The translations under genes were made by a program, and so were the position numbers. The notes below the pieces were generated by a model that worked only from the letters and a program-made list of their open reading frames with translations, was not told the DNA's origin and did no database searches. DNA of 64,000 nucleotides from Saccharomyces mikatae IFO 1815 (Eukaryota > Ascomycota > Saccharomycetes > Saccharomycetales > Saccharomycetaceae). Shown here piece after piece: positions 58,052 through 64,000 of this stretch. The DNA is taken from the NCBI RefSeq assembly GCF_947241705.1, contig NC_079267.1, positions 956,501 through 1,020,500 of the forward strand, written 5' to 3'. Position 1 is the stretch's first letter; every line of letters starts with the position of its first letter.

Positions 58052-60061
58052 ATGGTAGAACCAGACATGCAGAAGAAGGCAGGTGGCAGTGGTGGTTCTG
58101 AGTTGGATGCCTTGAACGCCATCAACAACAATAATAAACAAGGGGCTCCGAACAATAAAAGGAATCCGGTGAATAAGAAGAAGGTAGGGAACAAGATCCC
58201 AAGTGAAAAAGATAACACGCATAATTATCACGGACAAAACCGCAGGAAAAGTAACAAACAACAGAAGTTGAAGCCACCTTACAAGGAAACTACTGCTGAT
58301 ATTAACAATCAGGATATTGATTTGTCTATTCAGGAGGAAATTCTTGGTGGTAATTTTAAATTAAGAGGTAGGAAAACTCAGGTTTCAATTAATCATCTGT
58401 TGAACTTCCAATTGCCTGAAGTTGAAAGGGAAAAAAATAGGTCAACCTCTGGTAAGAAGTTAAATAGAAGACGCGATGAGCACGTGCATTTACATGGTGA
58501 CACGTTTGTTAATGTTAATTATCGTCTTTTGGTGGATGATCGGTTTGACTATCCACAGCAAAGCAGTGACCCCAATATTCCCGTCGATCAAGAAAAGATT
58601 CTAAGAGTTATAGTGCCTAAGGGTCAGAATTGTTCCATTTGTCTTAGCGATGAACCGGTGGCTCCCCGAATGGTTACTTGTGGCCATATTTTCTGTTTGA
58701 GTTGTCTTTTGAATTTTTTCTCTATTGAAGAAACCATTAAAAATAAGGAAACTGGATATCTAAAGAAGAAGAAATATAAAGAATGCCCACTCTGTGGAAG
58801 CATTATTGGCCCTAAAAGAGTCAAGCCTGTCCTGTATGAAGACGACTTTGATGTAGCTAGGTTAAACGAAAAACCTGAACCCGGTGCCACAGTGTACTTA
58901 CAATTGATGTGTAAGCCACATGGTTCTCTACTACCTCTACCAGTAACATTAAATTTAGATCCACTAAAATGCGGAAATTTTCCTCCCGCAAGTTTAGGAT
59001 CGATAAAGCATTACGCCCATATCATGAAATGTGGTGTGTCGTTTTCCTTGGATCTTTATCAAAAGGACATCGTGGCTATTCAGGAGCAATATGAAATTGA
59101 CAAGGCCATTTATAATGATAGCGGAAAATTTGTTAAGCGATCTATTGAGAATATTAATGATCAAATTTCGACTTTACTGACAGCAACTACCAATTTGAGC
59201 CCACTTTCTGACGATATCAACAGCGGTTTAGACAATTTTCATTTTGATGACGACCTTTTAACTAAATATGATGATACTTCTGCTTTTTTCTTCTACCAAA
59301 CCTTGGTGGCATCGTCTACAAAGTATTTCTTGTCTCCACTGGACGTGAAAATCTTATTGACTATTTTCCATAGTTATTCCAAGTTTCCAGGAAGCATTGA
59401 GGCGACGATCGAAAATATACATTATGATACGGTAGTAACGGAGCAATTGATTCGCCGCTACAAATACATTAGTCATCTTCCTATTGGCACTGAGATTGCA
59501 CTTCTAGACTTGGACTGGCGTAGGATACCGTTCCTCCCTAAAGATATTTACGAACAGTTTGCACACGAGCTAAAACAACGTCGAAGAAAGTTCACAATGA
59601 AAAAGCAAAAGGAGGATAAAGAAAAGAAATTATATGAGAAAAAGCTAGAACAAGAACATGCTGAGTTTTACAGAAAGGAAAATGGCAACTCTCTAAAGTT
59701 TGAAGACTCTGTGGAGATGGCTACCCATTATGAATCCATGGTAAGTTCATCTGTACCTCTCAACTCTTTAGGAATTTCCGTGCTAGGGTCACCAAGGAAT
59801 ACCTGCTCTAATCCTCAAAAGAATAAACATTCTCATACTGAAAGAACAATTTGGGGCACATCAATTGCTGTGACAGAAGACGAAAAGGCATCAAAGGAGA
59901 ACAAAGAATTCCAGGATATGCTATTGCAACGAATAAGGCAGGAAGATAGCTCAGACGCTACGAATTCAACATGTTCTTCTCTTACAAGTAATGGCAGGAG
60001 AGGCAAGAAGAAAAAGGGTAAAGTCATGCTATTCAGTAGTAACCATCAAGCTTTGGGTTAA
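58052..60061 (+). CDS. MAG2: MAG2, RING E3 ubiquitin ligase (RNF10 orthologue)
   Basis: The product (669 residues) is named after a DNA glycosylase but has no glycosylase fold. It carries a C3HC4 RING finger at about 194-248 (CSICLSDEPVAPRMVTCGH ... CPLCGS) and matches animal RNF10. The yeast protein mono-ubiquitylates small-subunit protein uS3 on stalled or non-functional ribosomes and starts 18S rRNA decay. The N-terminus is basic and Asn/Lys-rich; the C-terminus is charged coiled coil followed by a disordered tail with a GRRGKKKKGK basic patch. The ATG at 58052 gives one residue fewer than remembered for S. cerevisiae; an upstream TTG in frame is not used. All RING ligands are present. Confidence 0.95.
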   Translation: MVEPDMQKKAGGSGGSELDALNAINNNNKQGAPNNKRNPVNKKKVGNKIPSEKDNTHNYHGQNRRKSNKQQKLKPPYKETTADINNQDIDLSIQEEILGGNFKLRGRKTQVSINHLLNFQLPEVEREKNRSTSGKKLNRRRDEHVHLHGDTFVNVNYRLLVDDRFDYPQQSSDPNIPVDQEKILRVIVPKGQNCSICLSDEPVAPRMVTCGHIFCLSCLLNFFSIEETIKNKETGYLKKKKYKECPLCGSIIGPKRVKPVLYEDDFDVARLNEKPEPGATVYLQLMCKPHGSLLPLPVTLNLDPLKCGNFPPASLGSIKHYAHIMKCGVSFSLDLYQKDIVAIQEQYEIDKAIYNDSGKFVKRSIENINDQISTLLTATTNLSPLSDDINSGLDNFHFDDDLLTKYDDTSAFFFYQTLVASSTKYFLSPLDVKILLTIFHSYSKFPGSIEATIENIHYDTVVTEQLIRRYKYISHLPIGTEIALLDLDWRRIPFLPKDIYEQFAHELKQRRRKFTMKKQKEDKEKKLYEKKLEQEHAEFYRKENGNSLKFEDSVEMATHYESMVSSSVPLNSLGISVLGSPRNTCSNPQKNKHSHTERTIWGTSIAVTEDEKASKENKEFQDMLLQRIRQEDSSDATNSTCSSLTSNGRRGKKKKGKVMLFSSNHQALG

Positions 60062-60413
60062 ATTTCCGTAGTATATTTATAGCATGATCTACTTAGTTGT
60101 TCTTTTTAATCCAAAAATTTGAGAGGTCACTTTCTTTATCATCTCAAAACCGAAACGTATATCTTTGCGTAGTATTTTAGGCGTTAGCGTTAGTAAACAA
60201 ACTTTCATATACAATATAATTGCATATACACCATTTTATACTATTTAATCTTAGTGTCGTTGTGCGTGATTTTCAACCTTTGACCGGAAGAGAAGTACGG
60301 TGATGTTATTCTCAACTTGCAAGTCTCGAAAAGAATAAAAAGAACATATACGTAAAACGTTTATCAAAATAAAAAAAGGGCAAAGGGAGTACACTTCACG
60401 CAAAGCACACAGG
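60062..60413. other. Intergenic between MAG2 and CRN1
   Basis: This 352-base gap holds the MAG2 3' end and the CRN1 promoter. It is AT-rich, and the A-rich stretch just before the CRN1 ATG fits a yeast leader. The doubtful antisense frame annotated in S. cerevisiae as YLR428C overlaps here but is not supported. Confidence 0.4.
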
Positions 60414-62372
60414 ATGAGTGGTAAGTTTGTTCGTGCTTCTAAATATAGACACGTTTTTGGCCAGGCAGCTAAAAAGGAACTGCAGTATGAAAAACTTAAA
60501 GTCACCAACAATGCATGGGACTCCAACTTACTAAAAACTAATGGAAAATTCATTGCTGTAAACTGGAATGCTTCTGGAGGTGGTGCATTTGCTGTCATTC
60601 CGATTGAAGAAGTAGGTAAGGCTCCCGATCAAGTGCCTTTGTTTAGAGGCCACACTGCTCAAGTCCTGGACACAGATTTTGATCCATTTAATGATCATAG
60701 GATTGCTTCTGGTTCCGATGATTCCAAGATTGGTATTTGGAACATACCAGAAAGTTATAAATTTCACGATCATGTGAATGAAGATGGAGAGCCAATTGAT
60801 ATTGAGCCTGTAAAGTTTTTGACAGGACATGCGAGAAAAGTTGGGCATGTTCTTTATCATCCTGTCGCCAAGAATGTATTGGCATCTTCTTCGGGTGATT
60901 ACACTGTTAAGTTATGGGACGTGGAAACTGGGAAGGACATGATTACTTTGAAACATCCGGATATGGTCACATCCATGTCGTTTTCGTACGATGGTAATTA
61001 TTTAGCCACTGTGGCCCGAGATAAGAAGCTGCGAGTCTGGAATATCAGGGATGAGAAAATTGTCAGTGAAGGTTTTGCACATACGGGTGCTAAAAACCAG
61101 AGAGTGGTTTGGCTAGGAAACTCTGACCGGTTGGCTACAACTGGTTTTTCAAAATTGAGTGATCGCCAAATTGGTATTTGGGACGCATTCAATCTTGAAA
61201 AGGGAGATTTGGGCGGTTTCTACACTGTTGACCAATCATCAGGTATTTTGATGCCCTTTTATGATGAAGGCAACAAAATTCTTTACTTGGTAGGTAAAGG
61301 TGATGGTAACATTCGATATTACGAATTCCAGAACGATGAGTTGTTCGAGTTATCTGAGTTCCAATCCATTGAAGCGCAGAGAGGCTTTGCGGTAGCGCCT
61401 AAGCGAATGGTGAACGTCAAAGAAAACGAAGTCTTGAAAGGTTTCAAGACTGTCGTTGATCAACGTATCGAACCAGTTTCATTCTTTGTCCCAAGAAGAT
61501 CAGAAGAATTTCAAGAAGATATCTATCCAGACGCACCTTCCGATAAGCCAGCTTTGATTGCTGAGGAGTGGTTTTCTGGTAAATCCGTTGAAGGTCCAAT
61601 TCTTGTTAGTATGAGATCCATCTATGACGGCTCTACGCCAAGCTTTCATGGAGCTAAAAAACCAGAACATCCGGCAACTCAAACAAATGATCCGCAAGAT
61701 AAAGAAGTGCAGGCTAAGAAGGCGGAGACGCCGGTTGGCGAATCCAAAAAGGAAGTGAAACAGGAAGCCCCAAAATCTCCCACACCACAAAATTCGCCCT
61801 CCCCATCTTCTAATATCAATCATGTATTAAAGGAGGATAAGTCTATCAACAAGTTGTTAAAAAAGGCCTCGGATATCGATCAAGTTAATCACGCCGAAGA
61901 TCCCTCTTCAGATACTTCTGGATGGGAATTAGCAGATGATGAGCCAGCTCCTATCAAAATCGAACCTGTAGTTAATCCAACAAAAACTAAGAAGGAGGAT
62001 TCGTTCAAGGCCGAACCCCCAAAGGAAACGAAACCAGAACCAGTATCTATTGCGACAGATAAAGGACAAGAGCAAAAATTACCTCAGAAAGAGAAGTCCC
62101 CCGAAAAAGCAAAGTCTTGTGACGAGGAAAACTGCCCAGCTCCTTCTTCTTCAACTAGGGAAACTACGACAGTTGTCACTACCAGCAATAGGGAAGATTC
62201 TTCGACAGCTAAGGCATCTCCTAAGTCATTGGGTCTAAAACAATCTGTCGAAAAACTGTCTACACTGGTTCTACAATTAGAAGATGTGATTGATAAGTTA
62301 ATAAAGGCAAACCTTGATAAGGATGAGCGTCTGTTGAAGCTAGAGCAAAAGGTTAGTGAACTATCAAAATGA
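60414..62372 (+). CDS. CRN1: CRN1, coronin
   Basis: The product (652 residues) is the yeast coronin, which binds F-actin, regulates the Arp2/3 complex and links to microtubules at cortical actin patches. It begins MSGKFVRASKYRHVFG, the family's conserved N-terminal motif. A seven-bladed WD40 propeller occupies about 65-335 (DYTVKLWDVETGKD and similar blades), with the conserved C-terminal extension around VDQRIEPVSFFVPRR. A yeast-specific unique region at about 400-600 is rich in Lys, Glu, Pro and Ser and includes the CA-like DTSGWELADDEP acidic segment. A C-terminal coiled coil (about 615-650) mediates trimerisation. The unique region is the part that differs most from S. cerevisiae. Confidence 0.97.
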   Translation: MSGKFVRASKYRHVFGQAAKKELQYEKLKVTNNAWDSNLLKTNGKFIAVNWNASGGGAFAVIPIEEVGKAPDQVPLFRGHTAQVLDTDFDPFNDHRIASGSDDSKIGIWNIPESYKFHDHVNEDGEPIDIEPVKFLTGHARKVGHVLYHPVAKNVLASSSGDYTVKLWDVETGKDMITLKHPDMVTSMSFSYDGNYLATVARDKKLRVWNIRDEKIVSEGFAHTGAKNQRVVWLGNSDRLATTGFSKLSDRQIGIWDAFNLEKGDLGGFYTVDQSSGILMPFYDEGNKILYLVGKGDGNIRYYEFQNDELFELSEFQSIEAQRGFAVAPKRMVNVKENEVLKGFKTVVDQRIEPVSFFVPRRSEEFQEDIYPDAPSDKPALIAEEWFSGKSVEGPILVSMRSIYDGSTPSFHGAKKPEHPATQTNDPQDKEVQAKKAETPVGESKKEVKQEAPKSPTPQNSPSPSSNINHVLKEDKSINKLLKKASDIDQVNHAEDPSSDTSGWELADDEPAPIKIEPVVNPTKTKKEDSFKAEPPKETKPEPVSIATDKGQEQKLPQKEKSPEKAKSCDEENCPAPSSSTRETTTVVTTSNREDSSTAKASPKSLGLKQSVEKLSTLVLQLEDVIDKLIKANLDKDERLLKLEQKVSELSK

Positions 62373-63053
62373 ATGTGGTTGTATCTGTAATGACGAAGTA
62401 TAGTTGGACCTTTTTATAATTTGATCAATATTGTTTTGATTGTATAATATACGTAAGAATAAGATAGTCCTGACGAAGTAATATAGGAAATGAATTGAGT
62501 ATACTTATTTTGCAAAAAGATAAAAATAAAGCATTGCCTTCCGGTAGGATGCTGAATGCTTTTGACGGATATGGGCCTTTTCCAGTATACTACCGTTTAA
62601 CAATTCAATTGTAAACCTTTATTTAGAACGCGTAACACTTTAAAGGTAACCCTGAGGCAAATTTTTATTCATGTTCTTCTTCGCATATTTAGAATCATGA
62701 AAAATTAACCACAAGTTAGAAGTTGATGAGATCAGGAATTCTGATAGAACATCATTGATTAGATTTTTTTGATAGGTGCACGTTTACAAGTTTATTGCCG
62801 TTGTTACAAAGCTAAAAAGTTCTCTGTTTAACATTTTTCTTTAGCGCAGGTCATTTCTCCTGTATGTATATCAAGCTACTGGAAAAGTTTACAAAGCTCC
62901 ATTGAAACGAATAATCGATCACTTTAAAAGTTTCCCGCACTTTAGTCTTACAGCCCGTTCCTACAAGAATCTCTAATTTGTCACTATTTTCTACTTCATC
63001 TCTGTATGTCATTTATCTCTATATATATAAAAAAGCGCATCTGTTAATTATTA
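62373..63053. other. Intergenic between CRN1 and SEN1
   Basis: This 681-base gap holds the CRN1 3' end and the SEN1 promoter. A TATA-like run (TATATATAA, ending at 63030) lies about 25-32 bases before the SEN1 ATG, rather close for a yeast TATA box. I see no RNA gene or LTR. Confidence 0.4.
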
Positions 63054-64000
63054 ATGAATTCCACCAATCCTGATAATAATAATTTCAACAATAAGAGTAG
63101 TACGGATATTTCTTCCAGTACCAACGTCCAGCTAGCTACTGTCTATACCAAGGCGAAGTCTTACATTCCTCAGATTGAACAAGTTTATCAAGGTACCAAT
63201 CCAAATATTCAAGAGGCAAAATTATTAGGGGAACTATTACAAGTTTTAGCGGAAGTTCCTAAGGGCACACATCTATTTTGTGATCCCATTCTTGAGCCAA
63301 TATCAATTTTCTCCTTAACCATTTTCTCATTTAATGAAGAAGCTACGGCAACATGGTTGAAAAATCATTTTAATCCAATTCTCTCAGTTTGTGAGAAATG
63401 TATACTAAATTTTGCAAGGGGTAAGTGCAAAATGCTACAACATTTTGCCATCCAAAGACATGTTCCGCACGAACATGTAGCTAAGTTCAATGATATCGTT
63501 TGCCAATGGAGAGTGGAGGCGATCTTCCCTATTCTCAGAAATATCTCTGTTAACGATAATACAAACATTAACATTACAAATGAAATTGAAATTGCGATGT
63601 ACGAATGTCTTTGTAATCCACATATGCTAAGACTTAACAAGCAACTCAAAGCTACCTTTGAAGCAATTTTCAAATTTTTTTACGATACGAAGCATCGTTT
63701 GCTGGATGTTACAAATCCTTCAAGCATAAAAACGTTTATATCCGGTATCATATTTTGCTGGTGTGAAGGATCAAAGGAAGAAAATGAGTGGTCACGAGCT
63801 TTTCTGATGGATTTGTATTCGAAGAACTTCCACATAAACCTCTCTAGCTTGACACCGGACATTATCGAGGAAGTATATATCCATATCCTCTTCTTGCAAA
63901 ACCCAGCAAACTGGACAGAGGTCGTCGTATGCCAGTTTTGGTCAAGATTATTACCCGTTTTCAATTTGTTTGACAAGGATGTCTTTATAGAGTACTTTCA
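63054..64000 (+). CDS. SEN1: SEN1, RNA/DNA helicase, N-terminal part
   Basis: The first 315 codons of SEN1 are present before the right edge; the full protein exceeds 2200 residues. Sen1 is the superfamily 1 helicase of the Nrd1-Nab3-Sen1 pathway that terminates short non-coding Pol II transcripts and removes R-loops. The start MNSTNPDNNNFNNK is an Asn/Ser-rich variable stretch, then the helical N-terminal domain begins (VQLATVYTKAKSYIPQIEQV), the region that binds the Pol II CTD and replisome proteins. The helicase core is outside the window. Identification is from strong N-terminal identity and gene order after CRN1. Confidence 0.95.
   Translation, partial: MNSTNPDNNNFNNKSSTDISSSTNVQLATVYTKAKSYIPQIEQVYQGTNPNIQEAKLLGELLQVLAEVPKGTHLFCDPILEPISIFSLTIFSFNEEATATWLKNHFNPILSVCEKCILNFARGKCKMLQHFAIQRHVPHEHVAKFNDIVCQWRVEAIFPILRNISVNDNTNINITNEIEIAMYECLCNPHMLRLNKQLKATFEAIFKFFYDTKHRLLDVTNPSSIKTFISGIIFCWCEGSKEENEWSRAFLMDLYSKNFHINLSSLTPDIIEEVYIHILFLQNPANWTEVVVCQFWSRLLPVFNLFDKDVFIEYF

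Noticed and set aside
60251-60598. Minus-strand frame overlapping the CRN1 5' end (YLR428C-like)
   Set aside because: Antisense to a strongly conserved coding region, with the frame explained by CRN1 codon bias.
1-64000. CRISPR arrays, bacterial operons, integrated phage or riboswitches
   Set aside because: The window is eukaryotic nuclear DNA; no regularly spaced repeats or prokaryotic gene content were seen.

Overview
This is a gene-dense, AT-rich stretch of budding-yeast nuclear chromosome. Every large reading frame can be matched from memory to a Saccharomyces cerevisiae gene on the right arm of chromosome XII, in the same order and orientation from BDF1 (YLR399C) to SEN1 (YLR430W). The proteins are recognisably orthologous but differ from remembered S288C sequences by a few to about fifteen percent (SFP1 and the CRN1 tail most, VIP1 catalytic domains least). 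A sibling species of the Saccharomyces sensu stricto group, S. paradoxus being the first candidate, or a very divergent strain, therefore fits better than S288C itself. All comparisons with S288C are from memory, not from alignment.

Layout. 1-119: 5' end of BDF1 (minus). 951-12712: DUS3, SFP1, SEI1 (seipin), DUS4, intron-bearing RPL31B, YLR407W and BLS1. 12874-19439: UTP21 and VIP1, divergent from one promoter carrying PAC, RRPE and an E-box. 19440-21651: CTR3 with an intact copper-responsive promoter (S288C has a Ty2 element here), then BER1. 21652-23676: a 2-kb gap. 23677-26649: INA1 and PUN1, tail-to-tail paralogues. 27512-35269: VPS36, CDC73 and the DExH helicase YLR419W. 35544-36018: tRNA-Leu(UAA) with a solo LTR upstream. 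36283-48096: URA4 (with a Ppr1 site), RPN13, DCK1, ATG17 and SPP382. 48371-52049: tRNA-Asn(GUU) and a nested cluster of fossil solo LTRs. 52512-64000: TUS1, intron-bearing TDA5, MAG2, CRN1 and the 5' part of SEN1.

The genes are not an operon; they are independent eukaryotic units. Themes recur: ribosome production (SFP1, RPL31B, UTP21), tRNA dihydrouridylation (DUS3, DUS4), RNA processing and splicing (SPP382, SEN1), transcription elongation (CDC73), Rho-GTPase and actin control (DCK1, TUS1, CRN1), and vesicle or autophagy machinery (BLS1, VPS36, ATG17). Mobile DNA is confined to solo LTRs near the two tRNA genes plus one 5' of TUS1; no internal retrotransposon coding sequence was recognised.

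I found no convincing undescribed multi-gene system. The most interesting items are the layered LTR cluster at 48536-50328 with a reconstructable order of events, the empty CTR3 promoter, the awkward TDA5 intron, the repeat-filled extracellular insert of INA1, an apparently shifted RPN13 start codon, and two small unexplained ATG reading frames.
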